From assembly GCA_030527795.1 (NCBI GenBank), contig JAUNAB010000008.1, positions 1 through 64,000 of the forward strand: a stretch of DNA of 64,000 bases, in the 5' to 3' direction. This DNA comes from Pasteurellaceae bacterium (GTDB taxonomy: Bacteria > Pseudomonadota > Gammaproteobacteria > Enterobacterales > Pasteurellaceae). Below, piece after piece: positions 40,143 to 50,230 of this stretch. Positions within the stretch are counted from its first letter, which is position 1. Every line of letters begins with the position of its first letter. Made by a program: the position numbers and the translations under genes. The notes under the pieces are model-generated. The model was not told where the DNA came from. It ran no database searches and saw only the letters and a list, made by a program, of their open reading frames with translations.

Positions 40143-40778
40143 TTAGCGAACAAACTCACTAAAAGTTAATTCATATTCATCACCATCACGATTATAGGCA
40201 ATAAAGCGCGGGAAATGCTCACCCGCATATTTTTTCACGGTAATATCTTTGTTGCCCGTTTTAAAACGATAGGTAATTTCCGTCACATTTGTGCCATTTA
40301 CGTTGATATTTTTCTCCGATTTATTCACTGCCACGTTTTCCATTGGGTAAAGTTTTTTACCATTGGTAATTTGGAAACTGGTAGGCAAACGGTCAAAATA
40401 GGTCAGTTGGAATGCCATTGTAAAGAGATCAAAGGTCGGCAACGTGAGTTTTTCACTTTCTAACCCCGTTTTAATTTTACCGTATTCAATTTTACCCGCA
40501 CTGATTTTCGCTTGTGCATACACTTTGTCGTTACGAATATCTCGGTAATCATACATATTAAACGTTTGATTCGCCTTTGAACCACTCGCCACAAAGCGAA
40601 TATGGTAGAGCGGAATATTAATTTGTGCATTAACCGCATAGCTTGAACCACTTTCTTGGAAATGGATATAAGCTGGCATAAGATAATTTGAACTGTACTT
40701 TAAATTGAAAGTTTCAGCCTTTGCACCAAAAGAACACAAGGCTAAAACCGCGGTCAAAAATCCGATTATTTTTTTCAT
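40143..40778 (-). CDS. Exported DUF3108-like protein
   Basis: A 211-residue protein with a clear signal peptide (MKKIIGFLTAVLALCSFGAKA, cleavage near residue 21, quoted here only by its ends MKKII and GAKA). The ATG at 40778 has an AGGAG site 8 bp upstream and is preferred over a GTG/ATG nine codons earlier. The mature part is beta-rich with many Tyr and Lys and ends RDGDEYELTFSEFVR, which resembles DUF3108 proteins of unknown function. The signal peptide codons contain a CCGCGG motif reading as Thr-Ala-Val. Confidence 0.75.
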   Translation of the reverse strand: MKKIIGFLTAVLALCSFGAKAETFNLKYSSNYLMPAYIHFQESGSSYAVNAQINIPLYHIRFVASGSKANQTFNMYDYRDIRNDKVYAQAKISAGKIEYGKIKTGLESEKLTLPTFDLFTMAFQLTYFDRLPTSFQITNGKKLYPMENVAVNKSEKNINVNGTNVTEITYRFKTGNKDITVKKYAGEHFPRFIAYNRDGDEYELTFSEFVR

Positions 40779-40791
40779 TCGCTTGACTCCT

Positions 40792-40821
40792 AAAAAAATC
40801 CCCACTCACGATTGAATGGGG
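40792..40821 (-). terminator. Terminator of trpS
   Basis: CCCCATTCA and TGAGTGGGG form a GC-rich stem with one mismatch region, followed on the minus strand by ATTTTTTT. Confidence 0.8.
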
Positions 40822-40863
40822 TGATATTTACTTTGAACAATTTCAGTGCTGAAAGTTCATTTC

Positions 40864-41898
40864 TTATTGAGCTGGCACAAATCCAACGGCGTTATACACT
40901 TGTGCTAAGGTTGCCGCTGCACGTTCACGGGCTTTCTTCGCCCCTTCTGCCGCAATGCGATTTAACAAGGCTTCATCATTATGGAAATGATGATAGCGTT
41001 CTTGCAGCTGTGTTAACATTACGGACACTTCGTCTGCAACCGCGGTTTTTAAATGCCCGTACATCTTGCCACTAAATTCTTGTTCTAAATCAGCGATCGG
41101 TTTGCCCGTAACGCCCGATAAAATATCCAATAAATTAGACACGCCTGCTTTATTTTTCACATCATAACGCACAACAGGCGGTTCATCACCATCGGTCATT
41201 GCCCGTTTAATTTTTTTAACTACCGCTTTAGGATCTTCTAATAATCCGATCACATTATTTCGGTTGTCATCAGATTTTGACATTTTCTTTTCAGGTTCAA
41301 GCAAGGACATTACACGTGCGCCACTTTTCGGAATAAAGGGTTCTGGCACGGCAAATATGGCTTCAAGCACCTTACCCTCGCTATCTTTTTTACCATATAG
41401 CGCATTGAAACGATTAGCAATATCACGTGCGATCTCAAGATGCTGTTTTTGATCTTCGCCAACTGGCACTTGATTAGCTTGATATAATAAAATATCGGCA
41501 GCCATTAAGATAGGATAAGTAAATAATCCCACATTCACATTTTCAGCATAACGAGCAGCCTTATCTTTAAATTGAGTCATTCGCCCCATTTCGCCAAAAT
41601 AGGTATAGCAATTTAATGCCCAAGCAAGTTGCGTATGTTCTGGCACATGTGATTGAATAAAAATCGTGCTTTTTTCAGGATCAATACCACAAGCTAAATA
41701 AAGAGCAAGCACATCTAGAGTTGCTTTACGTAGCCTTTCAGGATCTTGACGCACGGTTATTGCGTGCAAATCCACAATACAGAATAAACAGTCAAAATCA
41801 TCTTGCATTGTTACCCATTGGCGTAACGCACCAAGATAATTCCCAATAGTTAATTCACCAGAAGGCTGAACGCCACTAAAAACGATAGGTTTGCTCAT
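40864..41898 (-). CDS. trpS: Tryptophanyl-tRNA synthetase
   Basis: Class I aminoacyl-tRNA synthetase charging tRNA-Trp. The 344 residues have the HIGH-like motif in [17 protein letters not shown] (8-24, TIGN) and the KMSKS loop (about 199-203, KKMSKSDDN). Length is slightly above the E. coli enzyme (334). Last gene of rpe-gph-trpS, 16 bp after gph, a widely conserved order. Confidence 0.96.
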   Translation of the reverse strand: MSKPIVFSGVQPSGELTIGNYLGALRQWVTMQDDFDCLFCIVDLHAITVRQDPERLRKATLDVLALYLACGIDPEKSTIFIQSHVPEHTQLAWALNCYTYFGEMGRMTQFKDKAARYAENVNVGLFTYPILMAADILLYQANQVPVGEDQKQHLEIARDIANRFNALYGKKDSEGKVLEAIFAVPEPFIPKSGARVMSLLEPEKKMSKSDDNRNNVIGLLEDPKAVVKKIKRAMTDGDEPPVVRYDVKNKAGVSNLLDILSGVTGKPIADLEQEFSGKMYGHLKTAVADEVSVMLTQLQERYHHFHNDEALLNRIAAEGAKKARERAAATLAQVYNAVGFVPAQ

Positions 41899-41914
41899 TA
41901 TTGTTCCTTAATTG

Positions 41915-42589
41915 CTATGCAATTTTTAATAAATCTGAAAAATCAGTAAATACCCAATCAGGTTTGGACTCTGCAATCGGCACATTATAGTTATAACCAT
42001 AAGTTAAACCGACAACAGGGCAACCTGCCGAATGTGCTGCCAGAATATCATTTTTTGAATCGCCGACAAATAAAATTTGCTTTGGATATAAGCCAAACTT
42101 GCCACACAAATAAAATAGCGGTGCGGGGTGCGGTTTAATCGCAGGTAACGATTGTCCGCCTAAGGTTTCATTAAATAGATGGGCAATACCAAAGGAGTTG
42201 AGAACAGGTTCAACGTGCTGAGTCGGCTTATTGGTTACTACCGCTAATAAATACCCTTTGGCTTTAAGTTGTTCTAAGGTTTCCTTCACTTGAGGAAATA
42301 AACGACTACGGCAGCAAATATTTTCTCCATAATACACATTAAAGCGTTGTTTTAATTGTGCAGTTTGCTCAACATTGAACGCGTTTCCTGATTGCTCGTT
42401 TGCCCAATCTAAGGCTCGTTCAATTAATACATCTGCTCCATTGCCAATCCACGTTAAAACTAAATCTTCTGGCGCTTGTGGCAAACCAAATTCTGCTAAC
42501 GCCGAATTCACAGATAAAGCCAGATCAGGTAAGCTGTCAACTAAAGTGCCATCTAAATCAAACCCAATTAACTTAAATTGTGTATTCAT
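41915..42589 (-). CDS. gph: Phosphoglycolate phosphatase
   Basis: HAD-family phosphatase that removes 2-phosphoglycolate formed during DNA repair. The 224 residues start with the nucleophile motif GFDLDGTLVDSLPDL (about 9-23), followed by AVVTNKP (motif II) and FVGDSKNDILAAHSAG (motif IV). The start overlaps the rpe stop by one base (TAATG), so translation is probably coupled. Confidence 0.94.
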   Translation of the reverse strand: MNTQFKLIGFDLDGTLVDSLPDLALSVNSALAEFGLPQAPEDLVLTWIGNGADVLIERALDWANEQSGNAFNVEQTAQLKQRFNVYYGENICCRSRLFPQVKETLEQLKAKGYLLAVVTNKPTQHVEPVLNSFGIAHLFNETLGGQSLPAIKPHPAPLFYLCGKFGLYPKQILFVGDSKNDILAAHSAGCPVVGLTYGYNYNVPIAESKPDWVFTDFSDLLKIA

Positions 42590-43263
42590 TATTTTAGCTC
42601 CGCCAGTTGTTGACGCATTGCATCAATCACTTGTTTATAATCAGGTTGATCAAAAATCGCCGAGCCTGCCACAAACATATCCGCACCCGCTTCTGCAATC
42701 GCTTTTATATTATTAATTTTCACTCCCCCATCAACTTCCAAACGAATAGCATATCCGCTTTCATCAATCCGCTTGCGGACTTGACGTAATTTATCTAATG
42801 TTGCAGGAATAAAAGATTGTCCGCCAAAGCCAGGGTTAACGGACATTAATAAAATCACATCCACTTTATCCATAACATAATCTAAATAACTCAACGGCGT
42901 AGCAGGGTTAAATACCAAGCCCGATTTACAACCTAATTCACGAATTAATTGTAATGAGCGGTCAATATGCTCACTGGCTTCAGGATGAAAAGTAATATAA
43001 CTCGCCCCTGCTTTAGCAAAATCAGGAATAAGCCGATCCACAGGCTTTGCCATTAAATGCACATCAATGGGGGCAGTAATGCCATAATCACGCAATGCCT
43101 TACACACCGCAGGTCCAAAAGTTAAATTCGGCACATAATGATTATCCATCACATCAAAATGAATCACATCACCGCCCGCATTCAACACCTGTTTCACATC
43201 ATCGCCAAGACGGGCTAAATCCGCGGACAAAATTGAAGGGGCAATTAAATAGGGTTGCATCAT
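42589..43263 (-). CDS. rpe: Ribulose-phosphate 3-epimerase
   Basis: TIM-barrel enzyme interconverting ribulose-5-P and xylulose-5-P. The 224 residues contain [13 protein letters not shown] (8-20), [17 protein letters not shown] (about 35-51) with the metal-binding His and Asp, and [14 protein letters not shown] (about 141-154). First gene of rpe-gph-trpS. It supplies a substrate for transketolase, encoded at the other end of the window. Confidence 0.95.
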   Translation of the reverse strand: MMQPYLIAPSILSADLARLGDDVKQVLNAGGDVIHFDVMDNHYVPNLTFGPAVCKALRDYGITAPIDVHLMAKPVDRLIPDFAKAGASYITFHPEASEHIDRSLQLIRELGCKSGLVFNPATPLSYLDYVMDKVDVILLMSVNPGFGGQSFIPATLDKLRQVRKRIDESGYAIRLEVDGGVKINNIKAIAEAGADMFVAGSAIFDQPDYKQVIDAMRQQLAELK

Positions 43264-43345
43264 TCTCTCCTTTTCATCTATTTTGCTTTAAGTTTACTAC
43301 GTTTAAAAAAACTTGGCTATTTTTCTCCGCGGTTTTAGTCAAATA

Positions 43346-43369
43346 AAAACCACTCTAACGAGTGGTTTT
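43346..43369 (-). terminator. Terminator of citT
   Basis: AAAACCACTC pairs with GAGTGGTTTT around a 4-nt loop, with a T-rich run on the minus strand, 8 bp after the citT stop. Confidence 0.85.
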
Positions 43370-43377
43370 GAGAACGG

Positions 43378-44817
43378 TTATAACCAGCCCATATTAACGA
43401 GCAAGTGCCACCACGCAATGCCAATGGTACAATGCACAAGCAAGCTACCAAAGGCAACCACTGCGCCTGTTGTCCACCAAGATTTAATATCATTATAACC
43501 AGCACCGAAGGTAATTGGACCTGGGCCACCACCATAATGCGTTACACTACCACCATAGGCATTGGCAAATAATAACCCTAATGCCAAAAATTCTACTGGA
43601 GCGCCAGTAACTTTCCCTACGGTCGCAAAAACAGGCACCATTGCCGCCACATAAGCACCGCCTGAAGCAAATAAATAACGTACAGCGACACTCAAGAATA
43701 AAATAACAATTAATGCTAATGTGCTATGATCACCAAAATTTAATACCGATTGGAACGTTTGTGCTAGCCAGTCAAAGAATTTCGCTTTTTCCAAAATACT
43801 TGACATACCAATGATACCGCCGTACCAAATTAATGTATCCCAACCCGCTTTATTTTTACGAATATCATCCCAAGAGACGACATTTAACACAATGCAAAGC
43901 ACCATAACAATTAAAGCAACCGTTGTCGCATTTACGTGTAAGTATTCCGCAAAGATCCAAGCAAGCAATGCCACAATAAATAAGACAGCTAACGCTTTTT
44001 CGCTATAACTCATTGGGCCTAATTCTTTTAATCCTTTTTCTGAAATCGCTTTATTATCCACTTCTTTCATTTCTGGTGGGCAGATGAAATAGCAAATTAA
44101 TGGAATTAAAAATAAACAAATTAAACCTGGTACTGATGCAGCCAAAAACCATTGAATCCACGTCAATTTAATGCCTAAAATAGGAGCCATTAAAGACAAC
44201 GCCAGTGCATTTGGTGCCATCGCGGTTAAAAAGATATAACTTGTCGTTTTAACCACCATATACACATTTAACAATAAGTAACGTCCCGCTTTAGTCGGGC
44301 TTTTTTCAGGATCAGAGCCAAGCGCGACTGCCACACTATTAATAATAGGAAAGACTATTCCGCCTGCACGTGCAGTATTTGACGGCGTTGCTGGCGAAAG
44401 TAGCAAATCAAGGAACATTGTTACATAGCCTAAACGCAATGTGGTATTGCCCATCCAACCAATCATATGATAAGCAATGCGTTTACCTAACCCCGTGATA
44501 ACAAAGGCTGAACTTAATGTAAAGGCTGTAAAAATCAACCAGGTTGTGCCAGATTGATAACCTGATAAGGTTTGACTTACTTTTAGAAACTCTTTTGCCC
44601 CATCGGTATTCCCTATGACGGCGGCTGATGAAGCTACCGCCGCTAATAAGATGACGGGTTCACCATAGGGCTTTAAAACTAACCCTACAATAGTTGCTAA
44701 ATATAAACCAAATAGTCGCCATGCTATTAAGGGCAAGCCATCAGGTGCTGGGCAGAGAAAAACGATGACGGGTATAATAACCAGTATCGCCAGTTTTTGA
44801 GCTTTTGTTAAAGCCAT
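43378..44817 (-). CDS. citT: Citrate:succinate antiporter CitT (DASS family)
   Basis: Divalent anion:Na+ symporter-family membrane protein that probably takes up citrate in exchange for succinate during anaerobic citrate fermentation. I chose the ATG at 44817 (479 residues, MALTKAQKLA) with a GAGGT site; longer in-frame starts fall inside citXG. About 12 hydrophobic segments and the DASS motifs SPATPSNTARAGG (about 141-153) and NAYGGSVTHYGGGPGP near the C-terminus are present. Last gene of the citD-E-F-XG-T transcript. Confidence 0.9.
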   Translation of the reverse strand: MALTKAQKLAILVIIPVIVFLCPAPDGLPLIAWRLFGLYLATIVGLVLKPYGEPVILLAAVASSAAVIGNTDGAKEFLKVSQTLSGYQSGTTWLIFTAFTLSSAFVITGLGKRIAYHMIGWMGNTTLRLGYVTMFLDLLLSPATPSNTARAGGIVFPIINSVAVALGSDPEKSPTKAGRYLLLNVYMVVKTTSYIFLTAMAPNALALSLMAPILGIKLTWIQWFLAASVPGLICLFLIPLICYFICPPEMKEVDNKAISEKGLKELGPMSYSEKALAVLFIVALLAWIFAEYLHVNATTVALIVMVLCIVLNVVSWDDIRKNKAGWDTLIWYGGIIGMSSILEKAKFFDWLAQTFQSVLNFGDHSTLALIVILFLSVAVRYLFASGGAYVAAMVPVFATVGKVTGAPVEFLALGLLFANAYGGSVTHYGGGPGPITFGAGYNDIKSWWTTGAVVAFGSLLVHCTIGIAWWHLLVNMGWL

Positions 44818-44822
44818 ATTAA

Positions 44823-46205
44823 TTACCTCGATGATAAAATAAAAAAGAAATAAGTTAATGCAAGCAAATCCGCACTTCCACCCGCACTGAGATTTCGTGC
44901 TATACATTGTTGATCAAACTCTTCTAACTTATTGATTAACAATGTCTGATCTTGATAAATCCGTTCATCTGCTAATAAATTATTTGCATATTGTTGTAGC
45001 CAAATTAATCCTTCCATTCCTCCGCGGTGAGCAACATTAGTATCAGGGTTTTGTGCCATAAGCTGTAATAAAACAAGGCGTAATGAATGCAATAACTCGC
45101 GATCGTGTCGTAAAGTGGGTAGCGCATTTTGTATTAATGGAAACCCGTTTTCCGCTTCTCCACGAGCGCCTGTTAAACCATAATTTTTATACAATTTTTC
45201 GCCCGCGGTTAATGGACGAGATATAATTTCTGCCTGTAATTCCGCCACAATTCCATGGCATATTTGTGCAACGGTATGACAAACGGTCTCTACGTTAAAA
45301 ATACGCTTTTGCTGAAATAAATACCCTAATGCCGTGCAAACAAGCCCAAGGGAGAAAATTGCCCCTTTATGTGTATTCACACCATTGGTTGCTTGCAACA
45401 TAGCTTGTTCCGCACGTAAGCCTAATGGGCGAATTTGTGCCAATACGTCAGAAACAGCAAGCGTCGCATTTGCCATACCTTGCAATACAAAATCATACCA
45501 AAAGGATTTTAATGCCAATGCACTCACTTCAAACAAATGCAAATCCATATCTTGATGTGCGCCACTATTTCGGCTGTCCACTAATCCTGGTTTAGGCGTT
45601 AATCTCGCTTCAGTCAATAATGCCTTATGAACCTGTGTGGCAATATATTGTGCAAAACGATGTGCCATCGCACGCTGCTGTATTTCTGCAATAATATCGT
45701 CTAATTGGTGCATTCCTTCACGTGCACATAATTTCGCTTCGCAATCACACAGTAAACATTCCCTTGGTGAATAACCAACCTCTAAACGACTTAGCGGTTT
45801 CCCATTAAAATCAATAACATCTAAATCCCATAATCGCGCAATGGGTAAACGCTGTTCCAACGCAATCATTGCTTGTTTTAATTTGATCGCATTAATGGGT
45901 AAAACAAAAATGGCTTCATGCCCCGTAATAAATGGGCGAATAAACTGCGCTGTTGGGCTGATCTCTAATGTTTCAAACTCTGCTGATAGATAATGCAATG
46001 CTTGCTCAAAGACATAATCTAAAAGCGCATTTTTTTTCACACTCCCGACCGCGGTCAACGTTAAGGATAAAATTGGTTGTTGATACCGCGTTAAACATTG
46101 CTGTTGCAATGCTGCACGTTGTTCACGTGCCTCCAACAGTTGCGATAGCTCAACTTCTGTACCTTGAGTCGCAAAAGATTGATAGAAATCAGCCAAAAAA
46201 CGCAC
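44823..46205 (-). CDS. citXG: Fused CitX/CitG citrate lyase cofactor protein
   Basis: Two-domain protein. Residues about 1-165 are CitX, which attaches the prosthetic group to CitD (LLEAREQRAALQQ, GYSPRECLLC). Residues about 180-460 are CitG, which makes triphosphoribosyl-dephospho-CoA (LTPKPGLVDSRNSGAHQDMD near 206, NTHKGAIFSLG, LTGARGEAENGFP). The same fusion occurs in H. influenzae. Start is a GTG 18 bp after citF, with a CCGCGG motif in the gap. A four-Cys cluster (CLLCDCEAKLC) lies at the domain junction. Confidence 0.9.
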   Translation of the reverse strand: MRFLADFYQSFATQGTEVELSQLLEAREQRAALQQQCLTRYQQPILSLTLTAVGSVKKNALLDYVFEQALHYLSAEFETLEISPTAQFIRPFITGHEAIFVLPINAIKLKQAMIALEQRLPIARLWDLDVIDFNGKPLSRLEVGYSPRECLLCDCEAKLCAREGMHQLDDIIAEIQQRAMAHRFAQYIATQVHKALLTEARLTPKPGLVDSRNSGAHQDMDLHLFEVSALALKSFWYDFVLQGMANATLAVSDVLAQIRPLGLRAEQAMLQATNGVNTHKGAIFSLGLVCTALGYLFQQKRIFNVETVCHTVAQICHGIVAELQAEIISRPLTAGEKLYKNYGLTGARGEAENGFPLIQNALPTLRHDRELLHSLRLVLLQLMAQNPDTNVAHRGGMEGLIWLQQYANNLLADERIYQDQTLLINKLEEFDQQCIARNLSAGGSADLLALTYFFFILSSR

Positions 46206-46223
46206 TTATTTTAGTCCGCGGTT

Positions 46224-47735
46224 TTATTCTTTAATTTGATACACTGTATCAATAATTGAACCATCGCGATAACGAACAACCGCGACAGGCTTATTCGTAA
46301 ACTCAATATCTTGCGGTTTACCCGTCAAGCTATAAGCTAATTCACAAAGTTGTTCAATACTAAATAATTTGATCCCCGCGTTGCTTAACACGTCAATTAA
46401 ATCTGGACGTGTAGGATTAACCGCGACACCGTGATCGGTAACCAAAATATCAATATTTTCACCAGGAGTTACCGTAGTAATTACATTTTCAACCACCGTT
46501 GGAATACGCCCGCGCACAAGTGGGGCAACGATAATCGCCACTTGAGCGGAAGATGCGGTATCGCAATGCCCGCCAGATGCCCCACGAATCACACCGTCAG
46601 ACCCCGTTAACACATTCACATTAAATTTTGTGTCAATTTCTAATGCACTTAAAATCACCACATCTAAACGTTCAACAGATGCCCCTTTAGAACTAAAATT
46701 TGCGTATTGATTAGCGGATACTTCAATATGATTTGGATTTCGTGCTAAAGATTCTGCCGCATCCTTATCAAAACTTTGCACGTCAATGAGTTTTTTAATT
46801 AAACCTGCTTCGTGTAATGCCACCATACTAGAGGTAATCCCCCCTAAAGCAAAACTTGCCGTAATTTGCTGAGTGCGCATTTTATCTTCTAAAAAACGGG
46901 TTACGGCAAGCGACGCTCCCCCTGTACCAGTTTGTAATGAAAAACCCTCTTTAAAGTAACCCGATGCAAACACTACTTCCGCACACTTACGTGCAATTAA
47001 TAGTTCTCTTGGGTTAGTTGTCATTCGTGTTGCACCGCCACCAATTTTTTTCGGATCCCCCACCGCATCAACTTGCACAATGAAATCAACTTGATCTTGC
47101 CCGATACTGATTGGATTATGCGGATATTCAGCAAATTCTTCGGTGAGTAATACCACTTTGTCCGCATATTCCGCATCAATCTGCGCATAACCTAACGAAC
47201 CACATTTACTTTTGCCACTAAACCCATTGGCATTCCCAAATTTATCGCAGCAAGGCACACCTAGAAATGCCACGTCAATTTTAATTTCACCACTTTTTAC
47301 CAAATGCACGCGCCCACCGTGAGAATGGATATTCACAGGTTCTTGCATTAAACCGCGGGAAATTTCATCGGCTAAAGGTCCGCGTAAACCAGACGAATAA
47401 ATTTTTCTTACCACGCCGTTTTTAATATGTTCAATCAATGGAAAATGGCTATCGATTAATGAACTTGATGCTAAAACAAGATTCTTAAATCCCATGTCTG
47501 CAATTTTTTGCATCACCATATTAACGATAAAATCACCCGCACGGAAAGCGTGATGAAAGGAAATTGTCATACCATCTTTTAACCCACTACGCACAATCGC
47601 CTCTTCAATAGATGTACATAATTTACGATCTTTTGCTGTTCTGGCTAAGGATTGTGCTTTCGGCACAGGCTGATAAAAATTAAATTCAGGATGAGATTGT
47701 GTAAATTCTGCTATGCGTTGTTCTCTAGTTGTCAT
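46224..47735 (-). CDS. citF: Citrate lyase alpha subunit
   Basis: Citrate:acetyl-ACP transferase, first half-reaction of citrate lyase. The 503 residues match family length (about 506-510 in enterics) and include SFHHAFRAGDFIVNMV (about 59-74), the GGHCDTASSAQVAIIVAPL region and VTDHGVAVNPTRPDL. Lies 9 bp after citE. One CCGCGG core inside. Confidence 0.95.
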   Translation of the reverse strand: MTTREQRIAEFTQSHPEFNFYQPVPKAQSLARTAKDRKLCTSIEEAIVRSGLKDGMTISFHHAFRAGDFIVNMVMQKIADMGFKNLVLASSSLIDSHFPLIEHIKNGVVRKIYSSGLRGPLADEISRGLMQEPVNIHSHGGRVHLVKSGEIKIDVAFLGVPCCDKFGNANGFSGKSKCGSLGYAQIDAEYADKVVLLTEEFAEYPHNPISIGQDQVDFIVQVDAVGDPKKIGGGATRMTTNPRELLIARKCAEVVFASGYFKEGFSLQTGTGGASLAVTRFLEDKMRTQQITASFALGGITSSMVALHEAGLIKKLIDVQSFDKDAAESLARNPNHIEVSANQYANFSSKGASVERLDVVILSALEIDTKFNVNVLTGSDGVIRGASGGHCDTASSAQVAIIVAPLVRGRIPTVVENVITTVTPGENIDILVTDHGVAVNPTRPDLIDVLSNAGIKLFSIEQLCELAYSLTGKPQDIEFTNKPVAVVRYRDGSIIDTVYQIKE

Positions 47736-47744
47736 ATTTTTCCC

Positions 47745-48620
47745 CTATGCCTCACGAATGCCTGATTTTGCTCTTTCTAATACTAAACGTGCACGCTCAA
47801 TAATCGGTGCATCAATCATCTTGCCATTCAATGATGCGACGCCTAATCCTTGTTGTTCAGCTTCTTCGGCAGCTTGAATAATACGGCGTGCCTGCTCAAC
47901 ATCCTTTTGCGTTGGTGCAAATAAGTTATGAAGTAACTCAATTTGACGCGGATTAACCAAAGATTTTCCATCAAATCCTAATTGTTTAATTAACGCCGCT
48001 TCACGTAAAAAACCTTCTTCATTATTTGCATCTGAATACACGGTATCAAAAGCCTGAATACCCGCGGATCGTGCAGCTTGTAAAATTGAGCAACGAGCAA
48101 ACAACAGTTCAATCCCCTCAGGTGAACGTTCCGTTTTCAAATTACGCACATAATCTTCCGCACCTAATGCAATACCAATTAAGCGAGAGGACGCAAATGC
48201 GATTTGGTTGGCTTGAGTAATACCAAGTGGCGACTCAATCGCGGCTAATAACTTCGTTGATCCAATCTCTCGTCCGCAAGCTTGTTCTATCTCGGTAATA
48301 GCCTGATCCATTGCGACTACATCTTGTGCGGTATCAGTTTTTGGCATACGCACCACATCAACACCCGCACGAACAACGGCATTCAAATCAGCCAAGCCAA
48401 ATTCTGAATCTAATGGATTGACACGAACAACCGTTTCCATTGCCTGATAGAGTGGATGTTGTAATGCGTGAGCAACAAGTAAACGTGCACTATCTTTCTC
48501 TTTTAACGCAACCGCATCTTCTAAATCAAACATAATAGAATCAGGTTGATAAATAAAACTATTACTAATCATCGCGGCATTTGAACCTGGCACAAACAAC
48601 ATACTGCGTCTTAATTTCAT
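47745..48620 (-). CDS. citE: Citrate lyase beta subunit
   Basis: Citryl-ACP lyase subunit releasing oxaloacetate, a TIM barrel of the HpcH/HpaI family. The ATG at 48620 (291 residues) gives the typical start [12 protein letters not shown] and overlaps the citD stop by 4 bp (ATGA), so translation is coupled; an upstream in-frame start lies within citD. Motifs [18 protein letters not shown] and [13 protein letters not shown] are visible. Confidence 0.95.
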   Translation of the reverse strand: MKLRRSMLFVPGSNAAMISNSFIYQPDSIMFDLEDAVALKEKDSARLLVAHALQHPLYQAMETVVRVNPLDSEFGLADLNAVVRAGVDVVRMPKTDTAQDVVAMDQAITEIEQACGREIGSTKLLAAIESPLGITQANQIAFASSRLIGIALGAEDYVRNLKTERSPEGIELLFARCSILQAARSAGIQAFDTVYSDANNEEGFLREAALIKQLGFDGKSLVNPRQIELLHNLFAPTQKDVEQARRIIQAAEEAEQQGLGVASLNGKMIDAPIIERARLVLERAKSGIREA

Positions 48621-48904
48621 AGCACATTCTCCCAATTTACTGTTTCATCAGTTGCTCGTAACAAAGCCGCCTTCAAGCGTGCGCGTAATACACAATCTAA
48701 CGCCCCTTTATCCTCAACGGTAATCAAAGCTTGTTTTACCTCAAATTGATCTAGCACCTCTTTTATAGTGCTAAGAATCGCTGCCCCAAATTGTTTTCCT
48801 ACAGAACTATTTATTTCAATGATTAGCTCATTAGCAGGTTCAATACGAATTAACGCATCGCTTGATTCCAACGTACCTGCAATAGCTGCTTTACTGATTA
48901 GCAT
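48617..48904 (-). CDS. citD: Citrate lyase gamma subunit (acyl carrier protein)
   Basis: Small acyl carrier subunit that bears the phosphoribosyl-dephospho-CoA arm on a serine. The ATG at 48904 (95 residues) follows an AAAGGA site and places the attachment serine at Ser14 in [11 protein letters not shown], the known position in the family. The remainder ([23 protein letters not shown]) is typical. First gene of the leftward cit transcript. Confidence 0.94.
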   Translation of the reverse strand: MLISKAAIAGTLESSDALIRIEPANELIIEINSSVGKQFGAAILSTIKEVLDQFEVKQALITVEDKGALDCVLRARLKAALLRATDETVNWENVL

Positions 48905-49033
48905 AATATTTTCCTTTAATTTCAATATTTAAAAAGGTTGAATTTATTCTACAAATAAAGTTTGCAAAACTCTACTTTACATCTCACTCAAATGTAACAA
49001 TAACGCTCAAAAAATAGACATAAAAAAATTTCA

Positions 49034-49075
49034 TTGATCTATAACAATCTTTAACTTTATACTTTATAGCATAAC
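49034..49075 (+). promoter_or_regulatory. FNR-like site upstream of citC
   Basis: TTGAT-CTAT-AACAA (49034-49047) matches 9 of 10 FNR positions. A weak -10 CATAAC (49070-49075) lies 32 bp from its centre, the class II activator spacing. Anaerobic FNR control would suit citrate fermentation. No citAB two-component genes are in the window. Confidence 0.5.
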
Positions 49076-49096
49076 TTAGATGAATGGAAAAATGAT

Positions 49097-50164
49097 ATGT
49101 CTGAATACAATATTGGTAAAATCTACGCGAACGATTTACATCTCCAACAACAAGCCAACCAATTACTTGAGATAAATCATATTCGTGCCGAGAAAAATTT
49201 AGATTATCGTTGTGCAATGCTGGATCAACAAGATAACCTGATTGCAACAGGAGGATTATTAGGAAATAGTTTACGTTGTTTGGCAGTATCCCCCGAACAC
49301 CAAGGCGAAGGGTTAATGAATGAAATCATTACCCATTTAATTAACATCCAATTTGAACGTGGTAACACCCATTTATTTCTTTACACCAAAACAGAATCAG
49401 CCAAATTCTTTCACCAACTTGGCTTTTATCCTATTGCCCAAGCCCCTAATTTAGCGGTATTTATGGAAAATAAGCAAACAGGTTTTCAAGATTATTTACA
49501 CTCGCTACAACAGGCTAGCCCAAATCTTACACCCCAAAGTCATATAGCTGCCATTGTGATGAATGCCAACCCTTTTACATTAGGTCATCAATATTTGATA
49601 GAAAAAGCAGCCGCGGAAAATGATTTAGTTCACTTATTTATTCTGAGTGAAGATATAAGCCTCTTTCCATTTGAAATAAGAAAAATGCTCATCCAACAAG
49701 GTATTGCACATTTAGATAACGTTATTTGCCACGATACAAAAAGCTATCTTATTAGCCAAGCAACCTTCCCAAGCTACTTTCAACAAGACGAAGAAGCGGT
49801 GATTAAAAGCAACGTACAAATTGATTTAGCCATTTTTACGCAAATCGCTAAACAATTACATATCACCAAACGTTATGTTGGCGAAGAACCTTTTAGTCAA
49901 GTCACCAAAATATACAATCAAATGATGCAACAACAATTACAAACACAATATATTGACGTTATTGAAATTGCTCGTAAGCCCATTACGCAATCCAATCAAT
50001 CACAAGCGATTAGTGCCTCAACTGTACGCCAAGCGATCAAAGAAAACAACTGGCAATTAGTGCAACAAAGTGTGCCCGCTAGTACATTCACATTCTTACA
50101 AAGCCCTCTTGCCGAACCCATTATCACAAAAATTCAGCACAGCGAAAATGTGAAACATTATTAA
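49097..50164 (+). CDS. citC: [Citrate (pro-3S)-lyase] ligase
   Basis: Acetylates the CitD prosthetic group with ATP and acetate, switching citrate lyase on. The 355 residues have an N-terminal GNAT-like domain (about 30-125, VSPEHQGEGLMNEI) and a nucleotidyltransferase domain with NANPFTLGHQYLIEKA (about 155-170, T-x-G-H) and SASTVRQAI near the end. Unlike the other cit genes it points right, divergent from citD. Confidence 0.93.
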   Translation: MSEYNIGKIYANDLHLQQQANQLLEINHIRAEKNLDYRCAMLDQQDNLIATGGLLGNSLRCLAVSPEHQGEGLMNEIITHLINIQFERGNTHLFLYTKTESAKFFHQLGFYPIAQAPNLAVFMENKQTGFQDYLHSLQQASPNLTPQSHIAAIVMNANPFTLGHQYLIEKAAAENDLVHLFILSEDISLFPFEIRKMLIQQGIAHLDNVICHDTKSYLISQATFPSYFQQDEEAVIKSNVQIDLAIFTQIAKQLHITKRYVGEEPFSQVTKIYNQMMQQQLQTQYIDVIEIARKPITQSNQSQAISASTVRQAIKENNWQLVQQSVPASTFTFLQSPLAEPIITKIQHSENVKHY

Positions 50165-50168
50165 ATAT

Positions 50169-50213
50169 AAAACCGCGGTCAAAAAAACGATTGAATTTTT
50201 GACCGCGGTTTTA
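50169..50213. repeat. Paired CCGCGG motif at the citC / yjgR junction
   Basis: Perfect inverted pair, reverse orientation, between convergent citC and the YjgR-like gene; likely two-way terminator. Confidence 0.88.
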
Positions 50214-50230
50214 GCGTGATTCCAATAACG

